NCBI GenBank assembly: GCA_021234155.1
Contig: JAJEKV010000127.1
Coordinates: forward strand, 2,037,728-2,101,727
Reading direction: 5' to 3'
DNA length: 64,000 nucleotides
Source: Isoetes taiwanensis
Taxonomy: Eukaryota; Streptophyta; Lycopodiopsida; Isoetales; Isoetaceae
This document shows, piece by piece, positions 11,682-23,177 of the stretch. How positions within the stretch are numbered: position 1 is the first letter of the stretch; every line of letters begins with the position of its first letter. A program made the translations under genes and the position numbers. The notes below the pieces were generated by a model. It saw only the letters and a program-made list of their open reading frames with translations, was not told the DNA's origin and did not search any database.

Positions 11682-13222
11682 TGTGACGTCCCCTACTACG
11701 TGTCACGGTGCTCTCACCAGATACAAACGAGTTCTTCCCCACACCCCGGCTCCATCGCGTCTGACAGGCCCTCCACATATCACCGCACATCGTACTTGGT
11801 CGATTCTGGGAAGAGTGAAGGTGTCATTCTGTCTCCCTCGGGGCCTACCTAGGCTGCCCGGCGTAAACATACATGTCGTTCAGCGAGAATCCTCCATCCA
11901 CCCGGAGGGGTGGTATATCAACATCTGCATAGACAATGGTCAGCCACATCACATAGGGGGATCTACCCGGGCTCACACTCAAGGAGTGGCCCGGCGGCAG
12001 GGTCTCCGGTTCATTGCGGGCAGAATTCATGGCAATGGGTTAGGCGGCATAAGAACATGGCATGGGGTTGTCCACTCCATCCGCCCTCCACCATGCACAC
12101 TGCGGTAGGGGCGAAAAGTGTCGGGGACGGCCAGCAGCCCGATGCATAGCCGAAGGGGCTATTCACAGGTCTCATCCTCCCGATTCCAGATGGGGCAGGT
12201 AGGGGATCACTCCCTCCGTGAGATCTACATCTTCGACTCAAGATGACTAGGGGCCGCGGCCCCAGTCCGAACCCACCGGAAAGTGTACACCACTTCACAG
12301 TGTCGAGCCCATGCCTTACCCGCACTCGGTGGTAAGCCATTAGACCTAGTCACAATGATCCCGGTGAGGCTTTACACACCAGGGGGATGGCCCAAGAGTC
12401 GAGAACATGAACCTCCTTCTTAGCCCGGTCGGCCCCTTCACCCACAACCCGGTGTGGCTCTTGTACCTGGGCCTAATCTACAGCAGTGCTAGAGGCTACT
12501 CTAGGAGCATCAACTACAAGCTTTAGGGCCTCTACCCCCTTCCCAATACAAGGAGTTCACGTAGATACATCATCCAAATACATCAGGAAGAACTAAAGAA
12601 CTAGATCTAATCATAGAGAGTTAGGTTCTTTAGTTAGTGTCCGAGATCTAAGATCTGATATAGGCTATGGGCAATTTAATAGTCTAAACCTACTGATTCT
12701 ATGACTAGAAGACGGCTTAAGCTATTAAATTGACCAAATACTGATCCTTGAGTGGCTCCTCCTCGACTGAGTTCAACCATCCTGTTGGGCTGATCGAATT
12801 GAGGGAACCCGATGGCGCGGCTTGGGCAGGCGTGCTCGGGAGGTTTTGGCTCTAGGGCAGCCAAAACCGAGCTCTAAAACCCTAAGGATCGAAAAACTAG
12901 CAAGCTAGGGTTTTCCTACCCCAAATAGACATGGGGTTTAGGCTAGGGTTTCCAATTACCCATTTTGGCATGTGGGATAATGGAAGGCCCCACTTGCCTT
13001 TAATGGCTAGGTGGCAAAATATGCCAACATGGAAAGGTGTGCCCACATTAATGTGCACATGTGCACATTAATAATATATGAACACTCCTAGCAAGTTGCC
13101 CCTAGGGCTACTTACAGCTATCCGTTGGCGTACACGCGTCGGTTAATTGGCGGGCATGCAGCGTGACCGAGGCGATCACCGATATCGTCCCGGACCCTAT
13201 CTTTTGTCTTTGGAACGTCACA
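11682..13222 (-). repeat. Element A 5' LTR (right)
   Basis: 1541 bp with perfect 8-bp terminal inverted repeats TGTGACGT...ACGTCACA. Matches 190-1709 and, in inverse orientation, the solo LTR at 29669-31167. Telobox-like AAACCCTAA lies near 12879-12887. Followed by AATGC, the right half of the target duplication. It would hold the promoter of element A on the minus strand, but no canonical TATA is seen, only CTATTTAGG. Confidence 0.9.
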
Positions 13223-14170
13223 AATGCCGCTTGGTATTTCACGCTACTTGAAAAAAAAATATTAGTGCATTTTTTTAGTGTATTTTATCAAAAAAATTGT
13301 ATTTTGCTTGTTGGAAAATTGCCAGAATTTTTTGGGATAATCATAATTTCACAGAAGTGGGGAATTTTTAGGTTGTCGAACTCCCCTATTTTCGAACCAT
13401 AGTAAGAGGGTGAAGGTCTGGATCAGCAACTTCTAAATGATTTAGTTAGATAACCATGGTGGATGATGGTACCCTTTTGAAGATCTAGATCCACAAGTTT
13501 TAACTTGTCTTTAACACCAGAGAACAAATACCCAAATTGGACCTGATTATGGTAGTAAATGCAATAATAAGAAATTTATGGCAACAACCATTGATTTTTT
13601 TTCCCTCTTTACTTCAGTAGCAAACAAGGAAAATAATGTGTTGACGCACTATGAGTTGCCCTTGCAATAGTGTTGTAGATGGGAGTAATGATATGCGAAA
13701 GATGCTTAAGTTAGATGTCTTATATGCTAGACACAGACAGTGGATAGAGGACATATCATCTTCCAACTGATTGGTTTTGGATGTTCTTCTTCGTTTGAAT
13801 TATAGTGGAAGGAAGAAACAAGTTTCTACTAATAACTCAAATGCCTTGGCTTTAAGTGTTAGTTAGCTATTAAATTCAATAACACAAGTCCAGTTCTTTT
13901 CTTTGAGCAGTAAACTTTTAGCGCTTTGATCCCGTATGTGTGTGTTCTTTGTCTTTTGCATCGAGTGTAGTTTATAATTGCTAAAAAGAATTAATGACTG
14001 ATAGTCAAGAGTATTATTGTGTCTGTATGAATCCCTCCATCCATTATATGTCGGAATCATATTTAATCTATCCATGCATATATCCCATTTTGCACCACTT
14101 ACTCCAGTAATTTACATCAAGAGCATTTCTAAGAGTCAGTATGTGGACTGGTGTTCTTGAGTTTTGATGT
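13223..14170. other. AT-rich spacer between element A and duplicated block
   Basis: About 950 bp of AT-rich sequence with no recognisable gene, RNA or transposon signature. Short open frames (for example 13163-13402 and 13863-14075) have no family features and look fortuitous. Confidence 0.5.
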
Positions 14171-15083
14171 GATGCACCTTTAAATCAGGCGATAGTAACT
14201 GTTGGACTATATTGAAATTTTAAGCAATCAGGCAATGTTTAAGGAAATTGCGTTGTTAGAGGTAAAAGTTGGTAGAATGTTATTTAGAGTTGGAGGCATG
14301 TTTAAAACATTATTGTGGGTGTTTGTGTGTGGGTCTATGTTTTGTCTTTAACATTTGAAAATGGCAACTTATTGGCTGGATTTAGCCTATGTGTGGATCA
14401 TGTTACATTTCTGAAGTGTAGGTGTCAATCTAAACTTGTATTTTTAAAAGGTTGATCGACAACCTAAGAGAATATTATATAAAATCTTATATAAGTCTTT
14501 TATAAATTAAAAGACGTGAATGTAACACACCTAGGGGGTTGAGGGATAAGTAAATAATTTTTACTCTTAACCTCAGGTCAGGAATGTTTAAAAGAATTGC
14601 AATGGTTGAGAAACAAATTGAATACTGGTGTCTATACTAAGGTACGGTAGATATCTGAGGAAAATAGTGGTAATATCTGAACTAGAATAGTGTTCTAATT
14701 TTAGAAAAGGCAGATAGTATTAAAAAAAAAGACAAACTTTAAAACGTCGGCGAGCGATTATCAGAATGGAGCTATCTTAAGCATTTTGGAAAGCCCTCGG
14801 AGTCTAGTTTCAGAATTGGGATGGCACCTCTCATAACTCCTTACGGTTAGAGAGATATCTCAGAAAAGGTAGACAGGGGTCAGATAAGACTGCACGTGGA
14901 AGATCCTTTGGTGGGTAGCCGGAGCCAGATCTTTGGAGTTTCTGTTGGTTTGGAGTTATCTTTTCTTTTGTTTAGTAGTTTGTCGAAAAGCTTACATGTT
15001 TTATTTTGTTATTGATTCTTTGTGTTTGCAAATATAATATAACATTAAAGAATGAACCTGTTTGAAGGAACCCGCCCTTTCGT

Positions 15084-15195
15084 CGTTGCCGGAGGGCTGG
15101 AGCAGTTGAGCAACGTGCATACTAGGTGATTGGTATGTGTCGTTGCCAAAGGCTGGGCGGTAAAGCAACGCGCATACCAGGTGATTGGTATGTGA
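15084..15195. repeat. Tandem pair of palindromic units (D1)
   Basis: Two adjacent units of 55-57 bp (15084-15140 and 15141-15195). Each contains CGTTGCC...GCAACG followed by CATAC(C/T)A...TGGTATG, two inverted repeats in succession. Unit 2 has a perfect CATACCA/TGGTATG stem. The same pair is in D2. Function unknown; it could be part of an unrecognised LTR or a structured RNA. Confidence 0.6.
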
Positions 15196-15825
15196 ACGTA
15201 CATCCGTGTCGCGAACGGTGTACGTGAGAGCCCGGGCGAGGGATTGATCATCCCTGAATCACAGTAAGTTATAAGAAGATGTTCTAAGTGTGACTAACAT
15301 TTGTGTGCTTATTATCTGTGTGACTAACGATTCGCCTCAGGTTAAGGTAATGGTTTACCCACTTAGTCCTTCCCTGGACTAACCCCCACCACTTCTTTCT
15401 TATTTCTCACAGATTAATTTGGTAGCTACGTGATTGTTGAGCGAGGGGAGCACGAGTAATAGAAGAAATGTTGTTATGCGTAGATTTCTACGTCGTTTGA
15501 GTTGTAACCTGAGTTTATGGATTACAAATCCTTATTTCCTAATTTTATAAAGAAAGATATTTATTATCTGAGTTCCATTATTGCCTTTTGTTTGATTTCA
15601 AGTGTTTAACGCTCTAGGAGCGTTTCAGTGAACCAATTCTGTACGAATGACATTATAATAGCATGACTTTGTCAAGCTTGAAGGGTCGTTGTTTTAAGTA
15701 TTAGCTCATGCCATATGGCATAATGAAGCAAGCAATCATGATACATGTACAATGCCTACAATATCTAGCATAATAATGGGGTCTCTTTTGTAAATTTTTT
15801 TAAGTTTTTTACTATGGTTTTGCCT

Positions 15826-18050
15826 TTTTTTTTTTTTTTAAGGATGAAAGCCAAAAAGTTTATTAATTAGATAAAAATACAAAATTTACATGTCTCATCT
15901 AACTGTATAAGCATAAAAAGATGCCAGAGGAGCACGAGCCTGGAGCACAATGTACTTACTCCAAAATAGGAGACTAACAATAAGAATCAATTCGAAGATA
16001 CTGAATCCAGATGCGTTCCATCATTTACGATTCAAGGGAGGAACATTCATAGGCTGTCAGTATTTTTTTCTGGGCCACCGTAATAACACCATGTGCAGAT
16101 GAATAAATGCCTTGAAAGATGTGGTGTCTACGATGCTCCCATATCGACCGCAGGTCCAACCGAAACCAAGATGGAATGCCCTCTATTTAGCTGGGAGCCA
16201 TGCGTTGGGATAGGATGCCAAGAAGATACATCGACAGTCCAATGTACAGTTAAAAAGACCTTGTAGTCAGGACCACGCTGGTCGAACCTCCGGACGATCA
16301 AAGAGACAGTGCTCAAGAGTCTCAACGTCTGAAAGGCAGAGCGGTATACTGCAGATATGCGAGGATCATGGCGATGTCGGAAGGCTAATAACACCCAGGC
16401 ACCTGTGGATAACCTGCCACCATAGTATAGAGACTTTAGGGTGGAGCAACCTATCCCAAAGCCATCGCCATGTACGATACAAAGTGGGTTGTGGAACCTG
16501 TAGGTGCCACCCATCTGGCAACTGGAGGGGCTGTGGTGCTAAAAGACGGCGATATACTGATCTAACAAAGTACTTGCCTTTGCGAATATTTTCGTGACAG
16601 TCCCATGGCAACTTTCAGCAACACCAACTTGCACTATAAAAGGCAAACTTTCTGCGACCTTCTCCCATAGAGACACATCTCAATGAGAGAGCAGGAACTT
16701 TGCCTGAAATTCAAGCCAAGACAATAGGTGGAGATAACACCTGCAAGAACCCATCGTCTCTATGTACGGGGATGAGTTGATGCCAATGGAGGTGCTGATA
16801 GGTCTGGAGGCAGTGGTGCCCACCACCATGTAGTCTCCAATAGGGTGTGGATAGAAGGGCATGGCCATAAAAGATGTTTGACTGCCTTCCATGCTGTCAA
16901 CAAGCCACGCGAAAATGGAGAAGCACTTGGAAAAGGCTGCAGAGTCTGAAATAATGCTTGAGGTAGGACTTGGTTTGACAGCCTTATTGCCTAAAGGGAT
17001 ACAGTGACCGAGAGCTTGTCTAAGAAGGCGTCGGAGAGTCATCTTCACTATTAAGGAGTCTCCAAATGAACTTTGAAATAAAGACTTTACTCTGCAGTAA
17101 GAAGTCCATCATACTCAGATCACCTGCCCATTTTGGAAGGATGCACTTCTACGAAGCCACCTTAATCACAGCACCTTCCTCAGTACCCGTCCATATAAAG
17201 TTTCGAACTATTGCAATGAGCTCACGTACTTTGATCTATGGGGCTAGCAGTAAGGATGCCATATAAACATGGGTACTACTAAGGACTGACTTGGCCACTG
17301 TAATGCGACCCACAAGAGACAACTTTGCGGTGGACCACCAGAACAAGTGCTTCTCCAAACACTTAATGATCTCCTCCCATGCATCTCCCATAGTAACATG
17401 GATGCCAATTGGAATCTTCAACAATTTGATGGTTTGTCCATGCGCAAGTACTTTCTATGGATAATCATGAACACGCCGGAGTCGGAGTATCCAATGTCCA
17501 TAAAGTTGTACACTTCTGCCACACCACAAGGACATCAGAAGCTATTGAAAAAGTGTGAAGAGCAATTTGGCAGCTCTTGTGTGCCATCCTCTATTGCAAG
17601 ACCATGGAGAAATTCCTCTGTGGTTGCAATGGTGAATAACTGCGACAAAGCCTCTGCGACAATTGTGAAAAAAGTGGTGCTAAAGGGCATCCCTGGCGAA
17701 TATCACGACTGAGTGAGAAGGCATCTGACGGCTCACTATAGAACATAACAGTCGCCCGAGCAGAGACATGCAGCTTCATAATATCCAATAGACTCCCTCG
17801 TAAGCAACAGCAACATTGTTCAAAATGCATCGTTTTGGAAGAAAACATGATTGGATTGTTGAGATGGACTCTGCCAAGATGTCCTTCACCCGCTCTGCAA
17901 AAGTCTTGGCAAAGATCTTTCATTTGGCAAATGTCATTGCCTCTCATAATACTCTCAATAGATGGGAAGAATGCCATGCCTACTTAGTACTGGGCAGACT
18001 AAAAGGGGAGGCTTGTACACTCTTGCAATGATAAAGAAGAGGTTAAGCCT
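15826..18050 (-). mobile_element. L1-like LINE, 5'-truncated (D1 copy)
   Basis: Minus-strand LINE ending in a poly(A) tail (T run about 15826-15840 on the plus strand). 17977-17591 contains the RT motif RDIRQGCPLAPL. 17424-17236 holds the RT C-terminal segment KLSLVGRITVAKSV. 16611-16366 matches the zinc-binding RT-associated domain (GKYFVRSVYRRLL, then PKVSILWWQVIHRCL). Reading frames are broken and ORF1 and endonuclease are absent, so it is a dead fragment. Its 3' tail (15841-15953) is shared with the SINE at 18431-18790. The right boundary is not defined because the surrounding sequence is duplicated with it. Confidence 0.82.
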
Positions 18051-18119
18051 GGATCAAAATATGAGAGCATCATTCAATGGTAGTCTTCTAGCTTGATGAC
18101 TGTTATATGAGCTTCATCT

Positions 18120-18240
18120 ACGCATCTGTCTACTAGAGCCATTTCTATGATATTACTTTTTATTGGGCCCTTGTGGGGTCTAAATAGGTTCTTGTACCAT
18201 TACTTATTATAAAGATCTTTCCTTCAATAAAAAAATAAGA
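18120..18240 (+). mobile_element. Possible 3' tail of another LINE
   Basis: GGGCCCTTGTGGGGTC, then TTCTTGTACCATTACTT and CTTTCCTTCAATAAAAAAA, resemble plant L1 3' ends with a short A tail at about 18229-18235. No coding part remains. Duplicated in D2 near 34440-34520. Confidence 0.35.
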
Positions 18241-18430
18241 GTATAGGATATACCTCCTGCTCCTGGGATTGCTACTTTCCTACTTATCTGGAATGTGCTC
18301 AGGCAGATGTCGACAAGATGTGGGAGTAACACTACGGGCTCTGTTATGAGCTCCAGCATAAAATCCCTCATCCATAATGATACATTTGACCCCGTCCTTG
18401 GGACTTGGGTGAGGGTTAGATGAAAATCCT

Positions 18431-18790
18431 CGCCTGAGCATTTGGTCTAGTGGTAATACACTAATCCTATAACAAATATATATGTCTCGAGTTCAAGGCC
18501 TCCCAGAGTCGCATTCAATCTAAGATAGTTGGGAGAGGACCCAATAAAGTAATCTCGGTGACATGCACATCACCAATCGGGATCTGCACATTGTGCTCCA
18601 GGATAGTTGGGAGAGGACCCAATAAAGTAACGGTGGCGTGCACATCACTAATCGGATACTGCACATTGTGCTCCAGGCTCATACTCCTGTGACATCTTTT
18701 TGTGCTTCACATTTAGATGAGACATGTAAAATTTGTGCTTTTTATATCCGATTAATACACTTTTTGGCTCTCATCGTTCCAAAAAAAAAA
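18431..18790 (+). mobile_element. tRNA-derived SINE (D1 copy)
   Basis: Has a pol III box A-like TGGTCTAGTGG (18443-18453) and box B-like GAGTTCAAGGCC (18489-18500) at tRNA spacing, then a body and a poly(A) end (about 18780-18790). The body contains a tandem duplication of about 78 bp (18524-18601 and 18602-18679, each beginning GATAGTTGGGAGAG). The 3' part is the tail of the neighbouring minus-strand LINE: ACATTGTGCTCCAGGCTC (18663-18680) and TTAGATGAGACATGTAAA (18713-18730) are exact reverse complements of 15936-15953 and 15885-15902. No RNA product beyond the pol III transcript is expected. Confidence 0.85.
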
Positions 18791-19130
18791 GGGGGAAAGG
18801 GAAAGGGCCAGACAGCACTAGCCTTGACATAAGCTTTACTACCCATCTCTACATATCTCAGTCAATCCCTTGGTACTGTTATTGTGACCCCGGGGGGTGC
18901 ACTTATACATAAGGGGGGGTATGGCATATGCGTTCGGAGGGTAGCAAAAAACACCCATTGTATACGCAATTTTAAAAGGCAATTTGACCCCTGTGTGTAT
19001 AGATATTGCTCCAAATCAGTGCCTAAAAATACCTCTAATCCCTAAGTATACGTACGCAAATGGTCCAAAAAACACCCCTCCGTTGAACTCTCATGGGTTA
19101 TACGCTGATCAAAGTTGGATCCCCCGGGAT

Positions 19131-20664
19131 TGTGACGTCCCCTACTTCGTCTACGATGCTCCCATCATATCCGAAGGCGGAGTTCATTCCCCTGGTAGCC
19201 AAGCTAGCAGGGGCCATCCACCTGACACCAATCCCATGAACTGGGCCAGTGAGGGAAGAGTGGATGGGTCATTTGCCCGTCTTCCTTCGGGACCGTCCTA
19301 GCTGCGGAAGCGTGAATAAACATGAGCACATAATCATCAATACATCAATAAGTTCACCTCGAAGGGTGAATACATCATAACATAACATGTACAATAACAT
19401 CAATAGCATCAACATGGGGAGATCCTACCCAGGGCTCAGACTCATAGGGGATCGACTGACGGCTTGGGTCTCCATAAGTCAATGCAGACCAAATTCACGG
19501 CAATGGATTGGGTTGGCATAAGAACATGGCTGTTCGGTAGTCCACTCCATCCGCCCCTCCTGTGCACACTTTGCAGAGTAGGTTGACAAGTGTTGGGACC
19601 GGACCGTAGCCTGCCGAGTACATAGCCAAGAGGGCTACTGCTGGGTGCATTTCCCCAGTCCCGATGAGGCAGGAGGAGAGTCACCTCCCCTCCAGAGGCA
19701 TGCATGCCCATCACAGGCGGCTAGAGGGCCACTGCCCTTATTCGACTTGAACCCCATGGAAGGTGACGCATCACCCCAGAGGTGTCGAGCTCATGCCTTG
19801 CCCCCACTCAGTGGCAAACCATTAAGCCTAGCCCACTAAGATCCCTGGTAGGCTTTACGCACCAGAGGGATCAATCAATGATGGGACAAGTCCCCCTTTT
19901 CATCGGTCTAGCCCCTCCACCCACAACCAGGCGGGCTCTTGTGCACGTGCCGCATTAATTGGGTATTAATGAGGCTATCTAGAAACATCTGCTACAGAGG
20001 CTTTTAGGGTCTCTACCCCCCTTCCCAATACATGGGAGAGCATAGAATGAACACCTTCATCATTAAAGAACTGGAATGTAGAATACCATCTAATCTATCT
20101 ACCTAAACATCCAAAGTTAGGTTCTTTTGTTAGGGCTTATGATCTCAGGATCTATAAGACCTCTAAGGCTGAACTAACATGCTAAACCAGCTTATTGCCA
20201 AACCAAAAGGCGGCTTTGCACAATAGAATGACTGTTTACCTGGTGCCTAACTTGCTCCAGATCCTCGGAATGCGTCCATGCCTCTGATCTTGCTGAAGAC
20301 TGCTGCTGCTGGGAGAACTATTGTGCAAAGACGGCTTTTCAGAGCCTGGCAATGCGAACTAAGGTCTTGGCTTGGCCGGACGGGCTCTTGGAAATCCTAA
20401 TTGCGAAAAGGAAGAAGGGTTTAGGGTTTAAGGGGAAAGCCCTTATATAGAAACCCTTAGGGTTAGGTTAACATTGGCCAAATGGGGTTTTGCCATTTGG
20501 CATGGGGTTTATAGTTGTATATGTTTATTAAACATGCACAACATACGAGGTTGCCCCTTAGGTGCAACCCTTTACGTCTCGCTAGTACTTGTCATGATGA
20601 CAAGTACGTGCGACGTGGCAGTATAATATACATATTTGGGCGTATATTATACTGGAACGTCACA
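19131..20664 (-). repeat. Element B LTR, D1 copy (3' LTR)
   Basis: 1534 bp, TGTGACGT...ACGTCACA ends, followed by the polypurine tract. Contains TATATAAG on the minus strand (20442-20449) next to telobox repeats (GGGTTTAGGGTTTA on plus, 20418-20431). Matches 35405-36900 and 44426-45988. The left flank is GGGAT. Confidence 0.9.
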
Positions 20665-20678
20665 ATCTCCCCACCTTG
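20665..20678 (-). other. Polypurine tract of element B (D1)
   Basis: Minus strand CCAAGGTGGGGAGAT abuts the LTR, as in element A. The D2 equivalent is at 36901-36914. Confidence 0.8.
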
Positions 20679-21377
20679 GATTGATGATGTCCTCAGCATC
20701 ACGCGTCTCCCCACCTTGAAAACCTGCATAACCTGCAATTACATTTGATACATATAACTTTACAACATGATTACCCCAAGGTAATATTTTAATTATTCAT
20801 AACACATCCTTGTTTAATATTATACTATGATAAGAGGTTATTTCATCCTCTTGCTTTATCGTCTATTATTCACAAAATTTTATGGCTTACACCATTATTA
20901 TAAACATAGTTCCAAAGTTCTCTAATTAAGGTTCCACATCGTTTCCTTACAACACATCATCACAAAATTATGTGTTGCAAGTCTTCGCAGTGCGACCTTC
21001 CTGCCGCTAGACTCTCCTATTGGCCTGCAGGTTCAACACTACGTCAGTATTCATTAAATTATTATAAAGTTGGTTGTTAGGGAACCACCTATTAATTACA
21101 ATTTACATGGATGCAAGACTAATCTCCCGGCGTAGGAAGAGGATGCTTCTTCCATCGTGGCCGTGGAGACAACGCCCTATCATGCCTAGGATGACACTCA
21201 TGCCTACACCTTTAGTTGCCTTTAGCGTGAAGGGTGGCGTCCTTCCCGTATTTGGGCGTGAAGGGTGGCGTCCTTCTCGTGGTAGGCATTGACTAGAGGT
21301 GCTTTCCGATCAATGCATGCCTGAATGACCTCTTATCTCTCAAGGTCATCTACTTCCGTGAGACGGGAGTAGACTTT

Positions 21378-21998
21378 TTAATCTACCTTGCACTCACCTA
21401 TCGGTTCGGTGTCGACTACTTCGGTGACGAGCCGACCCTTGCATTGCTCCATGAATTGGGGGTACTGCTTCTCCAAATCTGATTGTAGTACCCACGTAGC
21501 GTCCTCCACAGATAAGTGCGTCCATTTCACTAGGTATTGGTGAAATTTGGATCTTCTTGTCTTCTTATAGGCCCTGTCAAGAAGAATCTCTGGGATGATT
21601 TCAAGCTGGTCGTCCGTCATTTCCAGTAACTCGATTGTCTCCAATACTTCCTCTAGATTAGGAGTGTGCCTCTTTAGGAGACTTACATGGAAGACCCTAT
21701 GGATTTTGAGATGTGCTGGCAGGTCCAACTTGTAGGATTGGGTACCTACTCTTTTGGTTATCCTGAAAGGTCCAGCCCATCTTGGAGCAAGCTTCTTGCA
21801 ATTGCCGATGCGGAGCTTGGCCTGCTTCACCTTGATCTTCAACCACACATTGTCTCCCACCTGAAATTCCCTTACTGTTCTATGCTTATCGGCTGCGCTT
21901 TTCTGCCTACTTCTCGCTGCTAGAAGGTATCCTCTTACCTCCTCCACCAATTGCTGCATATCCGATAACATCTGCTGGGAGACTTCCACTGTTGACAC
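21378..21998 (-). CDS. Element B integrase C-terminus with chromodomain (D1)
   Basis: 206-residue open frame. The first part (VRGYLLAARSRQKSAADKHR, FQVGDNVWLKIKV) is the GPF/GPY-type integrase C-terminal region. Residues about 135-190 are a chromodomain: IIPEILLDRAYKKTRR, then YLVKWTHLSVEDATWVL. Chromodomains of this lineage are believed to bind heterochromatic histone marks and guide insertion. This segment is in the same frame as the integrase core at 22029-23153 and is separated from it only by a TAG codon (22029-22031), where element A has Arg. The start given is the first Met after that stop, not a natural start. Confidence 0.85.
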   Translation of the reverse strand: MSTVEVSQQMLSDMQQLVEEVRGYLLAARSRQKSAADKHRTVREFQVGDNVWLKIKVKQAKLRIGNCKKLAPRWAGPFRITKRVGTQSYKLDLPAHLKIHRVFHVSLLKRHTPNLEEVLETIELLEMTDDQLEIIPEILLDRAYKKTRRSKFHQYLVKWTHLSVEDATWVLQSDLEKQYPQFMEQCKGRLVTEVVDTEPIGECKVD

Positions 21999-22028
21999 TG
22001 GGTTGTGCCAAGTATCTGGGGTAAGACA

Positions 22029-23153
22029 CTAATACCCATAATTAATCATGAAAGGAGGCATCTGCGATGACTCCTGCTTAGTGCTGTTGCAGGCGAACTC
22101 TACTAAGTGGATGAAATCCTCCCACTTAGACTGTTTGTTCCATACATAATTCCTTAGCATATCTTCAATAATCCTATTGGTTCGCTTCGTCTGACCATCT
22201 GTTTGCGGATGATATGCTGTGCTCATATAAAGCTTCGTCTGGATGGTGGTAAATAGGTCCTGCCAAAATGCACTCATAAATTTAGAATCCCTATCCGAGA
22301 TTATCTCCCTCGGCATGCCGTGGAGTCTAAAAATTTCTTTAGTAAATAGGACGGCAATATCCAATGCTGTGTCCGTTGTCCTGCACGGCACGAAGTGTGC
22401 CATCTTCGACAACTTATCCACCACCACCATCAGGGCATCCTTGCCTCTTACTGTTCTTGGGAGCCCTGTAATGAAATCCATGCTTATGACTTCCCACTTA
22501 GCATTTGGCACTGGCAACGGCTCCAAGGCTCCTGGGATTCGTAGTTGCTCTGCTTTTGTTTGCTGGCATATCTGGCACTCACGAATGTACCTTGCTATCT
22601 GCTTCTTCATGCCGGGCCAGAAGTAGCTGCTTCTAATCTTGAAATATATCTTCATGAACCCTGCATGGCCAGCTATGGGGCTATTGTGTGTATCATTGAG
22701 AATTAATTTTCTTACTCCCGAAGATTCCAGTACACACAACTTGTTCTTATGGTATAGGAGGTTTCCTTCCCTTTTATAGTTCTTGAAGGTCTCCCTTTCC
22801 TTATCTGTTCTTGCCTCTTTGGAGAGGCTTGCCCACACTTCTTTAAAGTCGTCGTCAGATGGCAACGTTTTCTCAATCCTCTTGCCATACTCACTTGTGA
22901 GGGTGGATATGGCATTGCAATGCGTCCTTGTCTTTAAAGGCTTCCTGGAGAGCGCATCTGCGACTACAAGCTTACCTAGCTTGTAGACTATCTCGAAGTC
23001 ATAGTCTTCAAGAAACTCCATCCACCTCCTTTGTCTCAAATTCAGGAGTGGTTGCGTGAAGATGTACTGGAGACTTTGGTGATCTGTGTCTAGTTGGAAC
23101 TTTCTTCCCAACAAATAGTGTCTCCAGATTCGCAATGCTCTTACAATGGCCAA
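22029..23153 (-). CDS. Element B RNase H end and integrase (D1)
   Basis: 374 residues. The N-terminal about 80 residues complete RNase H (RIWRHYLLGRKFQLDTDHQS). The HHCC zinc site follows (AGHAGF, YFWPGMKKQIARYI, CQICQQTK). The DDE core has its first Asp in ISMDFITGLPRT, its second in IISDRDSKFMSAFW, and its Glu in RTNRIIEDMLRNY. The integrase would join linear cDNA to host DNA. Bounded upstream by a TGA (KQ-stop-YPTHD) and downstream by a TAG. Both stops are also in D2, so they predate the duplication. Confidence 0.9.
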   Translation of the reverse strand: MAIVRALRIWRHYLLGRKFQLDTDHQSLQYIFTQPLLNLRQRRWMEFLEDYDFEIVYKLGKLVVADALSRKPLKTRTHCNAISTLTSEYGKRIEKTLPSDDDFKEVWASLSKEARTDKERETFKNYKREGNLLYHKNKLCVLESSGVRKLILNDTHNSPIAGHAGFMKIYFKIRSSYFWPGMKKQIARYIRECQICQQTKAEQLRIPGALEPLPVPNAKWEVISMDFITGLPRTVRGKDALMVVVDKLSKMAHFVPCRTTDTALDIAVLFTKEIFRLHGMPREIISDRDSKFMSAFWQDLFTTIQTKLYMSTAYHPQTDGQTKRTNRIIEDMLRNYVWNKQSKWEDFIHLVEFACNSTKQESSQMPPFMINYGY

Positions 23154-23177
23154 GAGCTCTTGGTCATGAGTTGGGTA

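Larger units (their letters stand above)
190..13222 (-). mobile_element. Element A: Ty3/gypsy LTR retrotransposon, decayed
   Basis: Full-length element read on the minus strand, so the right LTR is the 5' LTR. Order along the element: 5' LTR (11682-13222), initiator-Met-type PBS, ORF-a (about 11029-10035), ORF-b (about 9161-7594), gag, protease, reverse transcriptase, RNase H, integrase with chromodomain-like C-terminus, polypurine tract, 3' LTR (190-1709). Flanking pentamers AATGT (185-189) and AATGC (13223-13227) are a likely target duplication with one mismatch. Every coding domain is broken by frameshifts. Domain sequences resemble element B closely enough to be the same lineage but a different subfamily. 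Part of the disruption may be sequencing error, because missing bases often fall at CAG/CTG sites. Confidence 0.88.

Noticed and set aside
18431-18510. A functional tRNA gene
   Set aside because: Box A and box B are present but cloverleaf stems are not, and the unit continues into a SINE body with A tail.
20645-20664. Idea that TGTGACGT...ACGTCACA marks a DNA transposon
   Set aside because: The ends are LTR termini: they are next to a polypurine tract or primer binding site, and the internal region encodes gypsy Pol.
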